DNA of 64,000 bases from CAVQZA01 sp963724805 (GTDB taxonomy: Bacteria; Actinomycetota; Thermoleophilia; Gaiellales; Gaiellaceae), in assembly GCA_963724805.1 (NCBI GenBank), contig CAVRWA010000001.1:1-64000 (forward strand), read 5' to 3'. The notes beneath the pieces were generated by a model that did no database searches, was not told where the DNA came from, and saw nothing but the letters and a program-made list of their open reading frames with translations. The translations under genes and the position numbers were made by a program. Positions within the stretch are counted from its first letter, which is position 1. The number at the start of each line of letters is the position of its first letter. Shown piece after piece: positions 16,294 through 25,313 of the stretch.

Positions 16294-17511
16294 GTGACGG
16301 TCAGCCACCTCGCCCGCTCGATCCGTGAGTCAGCGACTCTCGCTCTGAACGAGCGCGCGAAGCAGCTCGCCGACCGCGGCCAGCCCGTGATCCACCTCGG
16401 CGGCGGCGAGCCGAAGAACAAGGCGCCGCTCTCGGCGATCGTCAGCGCCTCGGCCCAGCTGACCAGGGGAGACGTCAAGTACGCGCCGACCGACGGCACC
16501 CCGGCGCTGAAGCAGGCGATCATCCGCTACACCGAGGAGCACTACGGCCGGGTGGTCGCACCGGAGAACGTGATCGTCTCCTCGGGCGCGAAGCAGTCGA
16601 TCTACAACGCGCTGCTCGCGATCGTCGATCCCCAGGACGAGGTCGTGATCCTCTCTCCGTACTGGGTCAGCTATCCCGAGATGGTGCGGATGGTGCACGG
16701 CCAGCCCGTGATCGTGACGCCGGAGGACGGCGGCTTCGTGCCGCGGCTGGACGAGGTGGAGTCGGCGCTCGGCCCGTACACCAGGGCCGTGATCGTCAAC
16801 AGCCCCAACAACCCGACCGGCGCGGTCTACCCACCGGAGCTGGTCGAGGGGCTCGTTGCGCTCTGCGAGGAGCGGGGAGTGCACGTGCTGATGGACGACA
16901 TCTACCACCGGCTCGTCTTCGGCGGTGCCCGCGCCGAGCCTGCCTACGCGTACACCGACCGCGACGTCGACGAGTCGACCCTGATCGTGGTCAACGGCGT
17001 CTCGAAGCTGTACGGGATGACCGGCTTCCGCATCGGCTGGACGATCGCGCCGGCGCCGCTCGTCGAGGTGTTGAAGACCGTGCAGGCGCAGACGACCTCG
17101 TGCCCCGCGGCGGTGTCGATGGCGGCGGCCGAAGGCGCGCTCACCGGCGTCCAGAGCGGCGTCGAGAGCCTGCGGCTCGGGATCCAGAACCTTCGCGACG
17201 TGATGATGCAGGAGCTGCGCGCGTTCGAGGGCGTGCGCGTCGAGCCGCCGCAGGGCACCTTCTACTGCCTCCCCGACTTTAGCGCGATCTCGGACGACTC
17301 CGAGGAGCTGTCGCGCTTCCTGCTCGACAAGGCGCTCGTCGTCACCGTCCCCGGCAAGGAGTTCGGCGCCGAGGGTCACCTGCGCCTCAGCTACTGCGGC
17401 TCCACCAAGGACGTGACCGAGGGCGTCCGCCGGATGCGCTGGGCGCTCGACCCGACCGCGCCGAACGACATCGTGATCGGCGACCGCCGCCTCGTGAGGG
17501 ACTGGCTGTGA
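16294..17511 (+). CDS. Class I pyridoxal-phosphate aminotransferase (aspartate type)
   Basis: 405 residues from GTG 16294; the family normally starts M-T-V-S at this point, whereas GTG 16240 would add 18 unlike residues. HLGGGEPKNKAPLSA, NSPNNPTGAVYPP and VNGVSKLYGMTGFRIGW (Schiff-base Lys238) are all present, with Arg in RLSYCGST as the likely carboxylate-binding residue. It likely links aspartate/oxaloacetate or a similar pair. The stop overlaps the PEP carboxykinase start (GTGA), so transamination and PEP formation from oxaloacetate may be co-expressed. Confidence 0.9.
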   Translation: MTVSHLARSIRESATLALNERAKQLADRGQPVIHLGGGEPKNKAPLSAIVSASAQLTRGDVKYAPTDGTPALKQAIIRYTEEHYGRVVAPENVIVSSGAKQSIYNALLAIVDPQDEVVILSPYWVSYPEMVRMVHGQPVIVTPEDGGFVPRLDEVESALGPYTRAVIVNSPNNPTGAVYPPELVEGLVALCEERGVHVLMDDIYHRLVFGGARAEPAYAYTDRDVDESTLIVVNGVSKLYGMTGFRIGWTIAPAPLVEVLKTVQAQTTSCPAAVSMAAAEGALTGVQSGVESLRLGIQNLRDVMMQELRAFEGVRVEPPQGTFYCLPDFSAISDDSEELSRFLLDKALVVTVPGKEFGAEGHLRLSYCGSTKDVTEGVRRMRWALDPTAPNDIVIGDRRLVRDWL

Positions 17512-19169
17512 CGGCGAACCCGCTCGACCCGAGGACGCCCGCCCAGGGCCGGGCGCGAGAGCTCGCGAGCGACTACGGGCTCGGGAACCACGGCATCACC
17601 AACCCGCGCTGCGTCTACTGGAACCTGCCCGCCGAGGCGCTCTACGAGGAGCTCGTCTTCCGCGGCGAAGGCCGGATCGTCCGCGGCGGGGCGGTCGCCG
17701 TCGATACCGGAAGCCACACCTCGCGCGCGGCACAGGACAAGTTCATCGTCCGCGAGCCGTCGAGCGAGGACCGGATCTGGTGGGGTGAGTACAACCGGCC
17801 GCTCGGGAGCGACACGTTCGAGCTGCTGCTCTCGCGCATGCTCGGCTTCCTGCAGGAACGCGACCTGTTCGTGCAGGACGTCCACGCGTGCGCGCAGCCC
17901 GAGTACCGGCTGCCGGTCCGGGTCGTCACGGAGTACGCCTGGCACAGCCTGTTCGCACGCAACATGTTCCTGAAGCCGGAGAGCCGCGAGGCATACCGGC
18001 GGCACGTCCCCGAGCTCACGATCCTCTGTGCGCCCTCCTTCGAGGCGCACCCGCCGATCGACGGCACGCGCACCGGCTCGTTCATCGCACTCGACTTCGC
18101 GCGGAAGCTCTGCCTGATCGGCGGCACGCAGTACGCAGGCGAGCTGAAGAAATCCGTGTTCACGGTGCTGAACTACCTCTTGCCGCTCGACGGCGTGCTG
18201 AGCATGCATTGCTCGGCGAACGTCGCCGACGACGGCACCTCGGCCCTCTTCTTCGGCCTCTCCGGGACCGGCAAGACGACGCTCTCCGCCGACCCGGAGC
18301 GCGGGCTCGTCGGCGACGACGAGCACGGCTGGAGCGACGAGGGCATCTTCAACCACGAGGACGGCTGCTACGCGAAGGCGATCCGGCTCTCGCCGAGCGC
18401 CGAGCCACAGATCCACTCGACGACGCACCGGTTCGGGACGGTGCTCGAGAACGTCATATTCGACGAGGCCACGCGCAGGATCGACCTCGACGACGACTCG
18501 CTCACCGAGAACACGCGTGCCTCCTATCCCCTCGACTTCATCGAGCACGCGGTGCCTTCGCGAACGGCCGGCCACCCGAGCTACGTCCTCTTCCTGACCT
18601 GCGACGCGCAAGGCGTCCTGCCGCCGCTCGCGCGGCTGACGCCGGACCAGGCGCTCTACCACTTCGTCTCCGGCTACACCTCGAAGATCGCCGGCACGGA
18701 GGCGGGTCTCGGAGCGGAACCGGAGATCGTGTTCAGCACCTGCTTCGGCGCGCCGTTCATGGTCCACCACCCGTGGGTCTACGCCGACCTCCTGAGCCGC
18801 AAGCTCGAGCGGCACGGCTCCTCGTGCTGGCTCGTCAACACCGGCTGGGTGGGCGGGCCGTTCGGGGTCGGGAAGCGCATCAGCATCGAGCACACGCGCA
18901 CCCTGCTCCACGCCGTGCTGTCCGGCGCGCTCGCCCACGTCGAGTACCGCGTCGACCCGGTCTTCGGGTTCGAGGTGCCGATGAGCTGTCCCGGGCTGCC
19001 CGACGACGTGCTCTCTCCGGCCCATTCCTGGCCGAGTGAGGACGAGTACATGACCCGCTACCGGGATCTCGCGGCGCGGTACGCCGCGAACTTCCGCAAG
19101 CTCGGCGACGAGTGCCCGCCGGAGCTACTCGCGGCGGGACCGCGTCTCGAGCGCGAGCCGATCCACTGA
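17508..19169 (+). CDS. pckA: Phosphoenolpyruvate carboxykinase (ATP)
   Basis: 553 residues, normal for the ATP-dependent family. WWGEYNRPLG, LCLIGGTQYAGELKKSVFTV, the phosphate loop GLSGTGKTTLS (250-260), DDEHGWSDEGIFNHEDGCYAK and the adenine-side TRASYPLDFIEH are all seen. Converts oxaloacetate to PEP in gluconeogenesis. The GTG start overlaps the aminotransferase stop. The ATP-type enzyme, rather than the GTP-type common in many actinobacteria, is a mild lineage clue. Confidence 0.96.
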   Translation: MTANPLDPRTPAQGRARELASDYGLGNHGITNPRCVYWNLPAEALYEELVFRGEGRIVRGGAVAVDTGSHTSRAAQDKFIVREPSSEDRIWWGEYNRPLGSDTFELLLSRMLGFLQERDLFVQDVHACAQPEYRLPVRVVTEYAWHSLFARNMFLKPESREAYRRHVPELTILCAPSFEAHPPIDGTRTGSFIALDFARKLCLIGGTQYAGELKKSVFTVLNYLLPLDGVLSMHCSANVADDGTSALFFGLSGTGKTTLSADPERGLVGDDEHGWSDEGIFNHEDGCYAKAIRLSPSAEPQIHSTTHRFGTVLENVIFDEATRRIDLDDDSLTENTRASYPLDFIEHAVPSRTAGHPSYVLFLTCDAQGVLPPLARLTPDQALYHFVSGYTSKIAGTEAGLGAEPEIVFSTCFGAPFMVHHPWVYADLLSRKLERHGSSCWLVNTGWVGGPFGVGKRISIEHTRTLLHAVLSGALAHVEYRVDPVFGFEVPMSCPGLPDDVLSPAHSWPSEDEYMTRYRDLAARYAANFRKLGDECPPELLAAGPRLEREPIH

Positions 19170-19213
19170 CCGATCCGGGAAGCGGACGCCGTCTCCGGTC
19201 GTTCTGAGGGGTG

Positions 19214-19516
19214 ATGAAGGTCGAGCTCCTTTACTGGGAGGGGTGCCCGTCGCATCCGGAGGCGCTCGTACTGCTCGAGGCGGTGCTCGCCGAGCGCGGC
19301 CTCGACACCACCGTCGAGCTTCGACGCGTCGAGACCGACGAGGAGGCGCAGGCGCTGCGCTTCCCCGGCTCGCCCACGATCAGGGTCGACGGCCGCGACG
19401 TCGACGCCGCCGGGGCCGACTCAAGGCCTGCGCTGAACTGCCGTATCTACTACCTTCCGGACGGGCGCGTATCCCCGATTCCGAGCCGCGAACAACTCGA
19501 GGAGGCACTCTCATGA
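19214..19516 (+). CDS. Thioredoxin-fold small protein
   Basis: 100 residues. VELLYWEGCPSHPEALVLLE gives a thioredoxin-like strand and a single active Cys before Pro, then FPGSPTIRVDGRDVDAAG with the cis-Pro of the fold. ATG 19214 is chosen over GTG 19211; GAGGGG lies just upstream. Members next to redoxin genes may act as thiol carriers. The stop overlaps the next ATG. Confidence 0.75.
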   Translation: MKVELLYWEGCPSHPEALVLLEAVLAERGLDTTVELRRVETDEEAQALRFPGSPTIRVDGRDVDAAGADSRPALNCRIYYLPDGRVSPIPSREQLEEALS

Positions 19517-20043
19517 GCATCGCCATTGCCCAGACCGCACCGCAGTTCACCCTCCCCGGCGTCGACGGGAGAGACCACTCCCTCGACGACTACCGCGACG
19601 CGTCCGTGCTCGTGCTCGTGCAGTCGTGCAACCACTGCCCCTACGTGCAGGGGTGGGAAGGCCGGCTGATCGCCGTGGCGCGGGACTACGCCGACCGCGG
19701 GGTGCGGGTGGTGGCGATCTCGTCGAACAACGTCGCGAGCCACCCGGAGGACTCGTTCGAGGAGATGCAGCGTCGCGCCCGCGCGCAGGGCTTCACCTTC
19801 GACTACCTCTACGACGAGAGCCAGGACGTCGCACACGCGCTCGGCTCCGAGCGGACGCCGGAGGTGTTCGTCTACGACGGCGACCGCAGGCTCGCCTACC
19901 ACGGCGCAATCGACGACAGCCAGGACGAGACCGCGGTCACGGCGCACTACCTGCGCGACGCGCTGGACGCCGTCCTCGCCGGAGAGGCGCCCGCCGTCGC
20001 CGACACGGCCCCGGTCGGCTGCACCGTGAAGTGGCGTAGCTGA
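19513..20043 (+). CDS. AhpC/TSA-type redoxin (thioredoxin family)
   Basis: 176 residues. APQFTLPGVDGRDHSLDDYR opens the fold; VQSCNHCPYVQGWEGRL carries the C-x2-C active pair, and SERTPEVFVYDGDRRLAYHG carries the cis-Pro. This C-x-x-C redoxin type is common in bacteria and is presumed to handle thiol-disulfide exchange or peroxide. ATG overlaps the previous stop (ATGA); the next gene begins 2 nt after its stop. A three-gene redox unit seems likely. Confidence 0.85.
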   Translation: MSIAIAQTAPQFTLPGVDGRDHSLDDYRDASVLVLVQSCNHCPYVQGWEGRLIAVARDYADRGVRVVAISSNNVASHPEDSFEEMQRRARAQGFTFDYLYDESQDVAHALGSERTPEVFVYDGDRRLAYHGAIDDSQDETAVTAHYLRDALDAVLAGEAPAVADTAPVGCTVKWRS

Positions 20044-20044
20044 G

Positions 20045-20560
20045 ATGGAGACATGGGACGCCATCCGGTCGCGCCGCGACGTCCGGGGGTTCGACGACCG
20101 GCCGCTCGGCGACGAGCAGCTCGACCGGATCCTGGAGGCCGGCAGGCGCGCCCCCTCGTCGCGGAACACCCAGCCGTGGGACTTCATCGTCGTGACCGAC
20201 CGCGACCGGCTGACCGAGCTCGCGAAGGTCTGGCAAGGCGCCGGGCACGTAGCGAGCTCGGCCGCAACGATCGCCCTGATCGCGCCGGTCGTCGAGGACG
20301 AGGGCAAGCGCCGCACCGTGCACTTCGACCTCGGCCAGGCGGCCGTCAGCATGATGATCGCCGCCGCCGATCTCGGGATCGGCAGCGGACACTCGGCGGT
20401 CGGCGACCAGGATCTCGCCCGGCAGCTTCTCGGCCACCCCGAGGACCGGTTCTGCGCTCATCTTGTCCCACTCGGATATCCGAGCGAGCGCCCGCTCCGC
20501 CCGCTGCGCCGACCGGACCGGCGACCGTTCGCCGAGGTCGTCCACCGCGGCCGCTGGTGA
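20045..20560 (+). CDS. Nitroreductase-family flavoprotein
   Basis: 171 residues. AIRSRRDVRGFDDRPLGDEQ and AGRRAPSSRNTQPWDFIVVT are the FMN-binding start of the family, and AAADLGIGSGHSAV and PLGYPSERP are its later landmarks. Reduces nitro or quinone compounds, or acts on flavins, using NAD(P)H. It immediately follows the redoxin gene. The length is near the short end of the family but nothing is missing. Confidence 0.85.
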   Translation: METWDAIRSRRDVRGFDDRPLGDEQLDRILEAGRRAPSSRNTQPWDFIVVTDRDRLTELAKVWQGAGHVASSAATIALIAPVVEDEGKRRTVHFDLGQAAVSMMIAAADLGIGSGHSAVGDQDLARQLLGHPEDRFCAHLVPLGYPSERPLRPLRRPDRRPFAEVVHRGRW

Positions 20561-20661
20561 GGCCGTGCTGATCTCGTAGATCCAGGCACCGCGATTCCGC
20601 GTCCGCCCCGATGACGGCGCGCCCCGCGGGGAGTATCAGTGATGGTGAAAGGAGGCATGTG

Positions 20662-20928
20662 ATGCGAGCGATGCGCATGCTGTTCGTGCTCGTGGTCGCA
20701 ATCCTCGCGCTGGCCGTGCCGATGACAGCCCAGGCGTTCACCGGGCCGCCGAATCCCGCAGTTCCCCAGGGAGATGCGGCTTCGGCCACCACGACCGTCG
20801 GCTGGAGCGGCAGGGACGTCGGCCTCGCGATCGTGTTCGGCGCGACGACCGTTCTGATCGGCGTGGGGCTCGTCGAGGTGTGGCGGCTGCACGATCACGG
20901 CCACCGGCCGACACCGACCACGGCGTGA
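20662..20928 (+). CDS. Small exported membrane protein, unknown function
   Basis: 88 residues from ATG 20662 with AAAGGAGG 7 nt upstream. Signal peptide MRMLFVLVVAILALAVPMTA to QAF, a Gly/Pro-rich stretch, then one membrane helix (VGLAIVFGATTVLIGVGLVE) and a His/Pro tail. No family recognised. It ends one base before the convergent SIS gene. Confidence 0.6.
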   Translation: MRAMRMLFVLVVAILALAVPMTAQAFTGPPNPAVPQGDAASATTTVGWSGRDVGLAIVFGATTVLIGVGLVEVWRLHDHGHRPTPTTA

Positions 20929-20929
20929 G

Positions 20930-21994
20930 CTAGAGAGCCAGCGTGACCTTGCTCAGGCCGCGCGGCACGTCCGGGTCGAGGCCCTTCGCGCGGGCGAGCG
21001 CCCAGGCGAAGAGCTGGCCCGGGACGACCGAGAGGATCGGCGCGAGCAGGGGCACCGACGGCATCGGGATCGGGATCGAGTGGTCCGCGCCGGTGATTGC
21101 TTCGGCGGCGGTCCCGCTTGCCAGCAGCGTCGCCCCGGCCGCCTGGATCCGCCCGGCCGCCTCGGTCACCGACGGCAGCGTTTCGTCGCGGGAAGCGATC
21201 GCCCACACCGGGAAGAGCGAGTCCAGCGCGGCCACCGGGCCGTGCGCGAGCTGGGTCGCGGTGAGCGGCTCGGCCGCGACGCGGCAGGTCTCGATCAGCT
21301 TCAGCGCGATCTCGCGCGCCGTTGCGAACTCCGTGCCGCGCCCGATCACGAACATCCGGCCGACGAACGAGAACTGAACGGCGAGCGGCACGATCGACTG
21401 CTCCAGCTCCGGGATCAGCGACTCGAGCCGCTCGATCACCTCGCGGAGCCCGTCGACGTAGCGCGGGCCCTGGTCCGCCGCATGCGCGGCGAGGAGCGCA
21501 AGTGCGGCGACCTGGTTCGTGTACGTCTTCGTCGCCGCGACCGCCTGCTCGATCCCCGCTCCGAGCGCGAGCACCTCCTCGGCCGCCTGCGCGAGCTCCG
21601 ACCCCGGGTCGTTCGTGACGGCGACCGTGAATGCTCCCGCCTCGCGCGCGCGGGTCACGTACTCGATCACGTCGCGCGTCTGCCCTGACTGAGAGAGCGC
21701 GATCACGGTCGAGCCGGACATGTCCACGGAAGCCTTGTAGTAGACGGTGAGCGTGATCGAGTCGCGCATCGCCGTCCAGCCCGGCAGCAGCCCGAAGGCG
21801 TACATCCCGTAGGAGGCCGCGTTGTCGGAGGAGCCGTGGCCGATCAGGCGGATCGTGGTACCCCGCTCACGCGCGATTGCCGCGACGCGCGCGAAGTCCG
21901 CCTCGCGCTCGAGCAGGCGCTCCAGCGCCTGCGGCTGCTCGCGGATCTCCGCGAGGAACTGCGCACCGGGCTGACGCGGCTCAGGCGGCGACAA
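20930..21994 (-). CDS. SIS-domain aminosugar-phosphate isomerase/deaminase (GlmS C-terminal/NagB-II type)
   Basis: 354 residues with two SIS domains. GHGSSDNAASYGMYAFGLLP and VIALSQSGQTRDVIEYVTRA (first), VIGRGTEFATAREIALKLIE (second), and a C-terminal GLSKVTLAL close to the GlmS KSVTVE end. It lacks the glutaminase domain, so it likely deaminates or isomerises glucosamine-6-phosphate rather than making it. The start is a TTG at 21994, which lies inside the natural end of nagA. Order murQ-nagA-this gene gives a path from MurNAc-6-P to fructose-6-P. Confidence 0.85.
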   Translation of the reverse strand: MSPPEPRQPGAQFLAEIREQPQALERLLEREADFARVAAIARERGTTIRLIGHGSSDNAASYGMYAFGLLPGWTAMRDSITLTVYYKASVDMSGSTVIALSQSGQTRDVIEYVTRAREAGAFTVAVTNDPGSELAQAAEEVLALGAGIEQAVAATKTYTNQVAALALLAAHAADQGPRYVDGLREVIERLESLIPELEQSIVPLAVQFSFVGRMFVIGRGTEFATAREIALKLIETCRVAAEPLTATQLAHGPVAALDSLFPVWAIASRDETLPSVTEAAGRIQAAGATLLASGTAAEAITGADHSIPIPMPSVPLLAPILSVVPGQLFAWALARAKGLDPDVPRGLSKVTLAL

Positions 21995-23073
21995 GCGTCT
22001 CCCCTCCCACGAGGACGCGCTCGATCTCGAGGTCAGCCGTCCACGACGAGCAGGTCGGCGCGCCTCCCCACCTCGATTCGCCCGGCGTCGGACAGCCCGA
22101 GCACGGAGGCCGGGACGAGGCTCGCCGCCTCGAGGGCGCGCTCGAGCGGCACGCCGAGCTCGTGCAGGTTTCGCACCGCCTCGATCATCGTCAAGACGCT
22201 GCCGGCCAGCACGCCGTCGTCGCGGCGGACGGCGCCGTCGCGGACGACCAGGGAGACGTCCCCGAGCGTGAACTCACCCGCACCGGCGCCCGCGGGCGCG
22301 ACGGCATCGGTGACGAGCGCGACCCGTCCCGCGGCCGCTTCCCAGACGAGGCGCACCGTGTCGGGGGCGAGGTGGATCCCGTCGACGATGATCTGGACGA
22401 CGACGTCCGGCCGGGTGAGCGCAGCGCCGACGATGCCGGGATCGCGGTGCCGGAACGGGCGCATCGCGTTGAAGAGGTGCGTCACGGTGTGGACGCCTCG
22501 GTCGAAGGCGGCATGCGCCTCCTCGCCGGTGGCGTCGGAGTGCCCGAACGAGACGACGACGCCGCGCGCGTGGAGCAGCTCGATCAGCTCGTAGGCGCCC
22601 GGAAGCTCGGGAGCGAGCGTGAACAGCCGGACCGGGCCCGCCTCGAGCAGGCGCGCGAGCAGGTCCGGATCCGGGTCGCGCAGGAGCTCCGGCGGATGCG
22701 TGCCCGGGCGTTTCGGCGAGAGGAACGGGCCCTCGACGTGGGCGCCGAGGATCTGCGGCCCTTTCGACTCGAGCGGCACCTCGCCGAGCGCCGCGACGAG
22801 GTGCTCCTCCGAGGAGGTGATCAGCGTCGGCAGGTATCCGGTGACGCCGGTCTCGAGCAGCGCGTCACCGGCGCGCGCGTAGCCCGCCGTGTCCGCCTCG
22901 AGGAAGTCGACGCCGCCGAACCCGTTCACCTGGAGATCGACGAAACCTGGCACTGCGATCCCCCGGCCGCCGGGCGAGGCCAGGCCGACCGCCGCGATCC
23001 GCCCGTTCGCCAGCTCGACGTCGCCGGGAAGGAGTTCCCCGCCGACGAGCGCGGCCTGGACGCCGAGCCTCAT
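21981..23073 (-). CDS. nagA: N-acetylglucosamine-6-phosphate deacetylase, C-terminus frameshifted
   Basis: Amidohydrolase fold. VPGFVDLQVNGFGGVDFLEA, GAHVEGPFLSPKRPGTHPPE (metal Glu), SFGHSDATGEEAHAAFDRG, HLFNAMRPFRHRDPG and LVTDAVAPAG (catalytic Asp) are all present. As read, the frame stops at 22033 after ADLLVVDG. Dropping one G at 22037-22038 gives VVDADLEIERVLVGGETLVA and a stop at 21981-21983, the expected end of the beta sandwich; the span is 1 nt over a multiple of three. Activity may survive the truncation. ATG overlaps the murQ stop (ATGA). Confidence 0.9.
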
Positions 23074-23990
23074 GGCTCGAGCGCCTGCCTGATCACGCCG
23101 TCCGCCCCGGCGAGCCGTGTCCTCGCGGCCTCAGCGTCGATTCCGGCGAGGAGCGAGACGATCGCCACCTTCGCGTCGCCGTCCGAGGCGCCGAGCGCCT
23201 CGTCCACCCGCTCGGGTGAAGCACCGGTCGCGAGCAGCACGATCCGCCGGACGCGGGCTTCGAGCTTCTCGTTCGCGGGGTAGACGTCGACCATCAGGTT
23301 CCCGAACGTCTTGCCGATCCGGATCATCGAGATCGTCGAGATCATGTTCAGCACGAGCTTCTGGCTCGTCCCGGCCTTGAGCCGCGTCGAGCCCGTGAGG
23401 ATCTCGGCGCCGACGGGGATCGCGATCTCGTGGTGAGCGATCCGCGCGAGGTCGGAGCCACGGACGGAGACGAGGCACACGGTCAGCGCCCCGGCAGAGG
23501 CGGCTGCGGCGAGTGCGCCGACCACATAGGGAGTGCGGCCGCTCGCGCTGATCGCGACCACGGCATCGGCGGCCGAGACGCCGAGCGCCTCGAGCTCGCG
23601 CTCGGCCGCGGCCGCGTCGTCCTCGGCGGCCTCCTGCTCGAGCGGCGAGCCGCCGCTCCCGCCCGCGATGAGCGCGGTCACCTGCCCCGGCCGCGCAGAG
23701 AAGGTCGCCTCGCACTCCGCCGCGTCGAGCTCGGCGAGCCTGCCCGAGGTCCCGGCACCGACGTAGATCAGGCGGCCGCCGTCGCGCAGGCGGGCGGCGA
23801 TCTGGTCGATCGCGGCGGCAATCGCAGGGGCCGCTGCAGCGACGGCGACGGGCACGGTCAGATCCTGGGCGTTCATCAGCTCCACGAGCTCGTCCGTCGA
23901 GCGGAGATCGAGGTCTGCCCCGTCGGCGTTCCACGTCTCCGTCTCGAGCCCGTCGAGTCTCTCCTGCAGATCTCTGTCGGGGCCGGCCAT
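23070..23990 (-). CDS. murQ: N-acetylmuramic acid 6-phosphate etherase
   Basis: 306 residues, normal length. SIS fold with LIYVGAGTSGRLAELDAAEC, EATFSARPGQVTALIAGG, VVAISASGRTPYVVGALAAA and LKAGTSQKLVLNMIST, all typical of MurQ; C-terminal TKNA-like small domain. Cleaves the lactyl ether of MurNAc-6-phosphate to GlcNAc-6-phosphate, feeding NagA. No MurNAc kinase or PTS gene is nearby, so phosphorylation must occur by a gene elsewhere. It is divergent from the ABC ATPase gene, with a TGGT-N4-ACCA operator between them. Confidence 0.95.
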   Translation of the reverse strand: MAGPDRDLQERLDGLETETWNADGADLDLRSTDELVELMNAQDLTVPVAVAAAAPAIAAAIDQIAARLRDGGRLIYVGAGTSGRLAELDAAECEATFSARPGQVTALIAGGSGGSPLEQEAAEDDAAAAERELEALGVSAADAVVAISASGRTPYVVGALAAAASAGALTVCLVSVRGSDLARIAHHEIAIPVGAEILTGSTRLKAGTSQKLVLNMISTISMIRIGKTFGNLMVDVYPANEKLEARVRRIVLLATGASPERVDEALGASDGDAKVAIVSLLAGIDAEAARTRLAGADGVIRQALEP

Positions 23991-24021
23991 CTGCGGCTAG
24001 TCTACGCACCAACGCCCGGAG

Positions 24022-24089
24022 TGGTCAATACCAATTGTGCCAAGGTGGCGACAATTTGGTCTTGACCTCCTCTGCCCGCCGTCTATGCT
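24022..24089 (+). promoter_or_regulatory. Promoter of the ABC ATPase gene with an upstream DasR-like operator
   Basis: Operator TGGT-CAAT-ACCA at 24022-24033, flanked by AG and AT, very close to the known GntR/HutC consensus TGGTCTAGACCA. Promoter: TTGACC (24062-24067), 16 nt, TATGCT (24084-24089), with the ribosome binding site CGGAGG at 24096-24101. The operator lies between divergent murQ and the ATPase gene, so it could serve both. Confidence 0.6.
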
Positions 24090-24107
24090 CTCGTGCCGGA
24101 GGCCCCC

Positions 24108-25304
24108 ATGGCAGCGATCCAACTCGAGCACGTCACCAAGGCGTTTCCCAACGGAGTCGTGGCGGTCGACGACGTCAGTCTGGAGATCCGCGACGGCGAG
24201 TTCATGGTCCTGGTCGGGCCGTCGGGCTGCGGGAAGTCGACGTTGCTCCGAATGATCGCGGGCCTCGAGGAGATCACGGACGGGCGCGTCTCGATCGGCG
24301 AGCGCGACGTGACAGATCTGGCCCCGCGGCACCGGGACATCGCGATGGTCTTCCAGAGCTACGCGCTCTATCCGCACATGTCCGTCCGGGACAACCTCGG
24401 CTACGGGCTCAAGGTGCGCCGCACGCCGAAGGCAGAGGCGGCGAAGCGCGTCGAGGAGGTCGCGACGATGCTCGGGCTCGACGACATGCTCGACCGGCGG
24501 CCGGGCCAGCTCTCCGGCGGCCAGCGCCAGCGGGTGGCGATGGGCCGCGCGATCGTGCGTGAGCCGCAGGCGTTCCTGATGGACGAGCCGCTCTCGAACC
24601 TCGACGCCAACCTCCGCGTCTCGATGCGCGCCTCGCTCGCCCAGCTCCACACGAGCCTCGGCGTGACCAGCGTCTACGTCACCCATGACCAGACCGAAGC
24701 GATGACGCTGGGACAGCGCGTCGCCGTGATGCGCGACGGCCGCATCGTCCAGACCGATGCGCCGCAGCACCTCTACGAGTCACCGCGCGACCTCTTCGTC
24801 GCCGCGTTCATCGGCTCTCCGGCGATGAACCTCGTCGAGGCCATGGTCGACGGGGACGAGGTCTCGTTCGGCCAGTTCCGGGTGCCGCTCGACCCTGCCC
24901 GCCGACCGGTGCGTGACGCCGAGCGCGTCGTTCTCGGCGCGCGACCCGAGGCGTTCGAGGACGCGGCGCTCGCGCCCGAGTCGCTTCCCCGCATCGAGGT
25001 GAGGGTCGAGCTGCTGGAGGAGCTCGGTGCGGATGTCCACGCGATCTTCCGGGTCGACGGGCCGAGAGTCGTCGTCAAGACACGTGACACTCCCGACGAA
25101 ACGGCCGGCCTGATCCCCGACGAGACTTCGCTCTTCACGGCGCGCCTCGACCCGCGCACGACCGCGCCCGCCCGGGGGCCGATGGAGCTCGCGGTCGACC
25201 CGTCCGGCTTCCACTTCTTCGACGTCTCGACCGGCGAGAGCCTGCTCGCCCCGCAACGGACGCTCAGCCGCAGCGGTCGTGTCCCCGACGGTACTGACCA
25301 CTAG
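24108..25304 (+). CDS. Sugar ABC transporter ATPase, MsmK/UgpC type
   Basis: 398 residues from ATG 24108 behind CGGAGG. GPSGCGKST (Walker A), VFQSYALYPHMSVRDN (Q loop), QLSGGQRQRVAMGRAI (signature) and FLMDEPLSNLDANLR (Walker B). The C-terminal TOBE region (about 235-360) is complete. It is the shared-type ATPase that drives sugar importers with two permeases and a binding protein, all encoded downstream after the regulator. Confidence 0.93.
   Translation: MAAIQLEHVTKAFPNGVVAVDDVSLEIRDGEFMVLVGPSGCGKSTLLRMIAGLEEITDGRVSIGERDVTDLAPRHRDIAMVFQSYALYPHMSVRDNLGYGLKVRRTPKAEAAKRVEEVATMLGLDDMLDRRPGQLSGGQRQRVAMGRAIVREPQAFLMDEPLSNLDANLRVSMRASLAQLHTSLGVTSVYVTHDQTEAMTLGQRVAVMRDGRIVQTDAPQHLYESPRDLFVAAFIGSPAMNLVEAMVDGDEVSFGQFRVPLDPARRPVRDAERVVLGARPEAFEDAALAPESLPRIEVRVELLEELGADVHAIFRVDGPRVVVKTRDTPDETAGLIPDETSLFTARLDPRTTAPARGPMELAVDPSGFHFFDVSTGESLLAPQRTLSRSGRVPDGTDH
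25289..25302. promoter_or_regulatory. DasR-like operator before the GntR gene
   Basis: CGGT-ACTG-ACCACT, the exact reverse complement of the TGGTCAGTACCG core at 26055. It lies at the end of the ATPase gene and 12 nt before the regulator start, fitting autoregulation. Confidence 0.5.
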
Positions 25305-25313
25305 GATGAGCGC

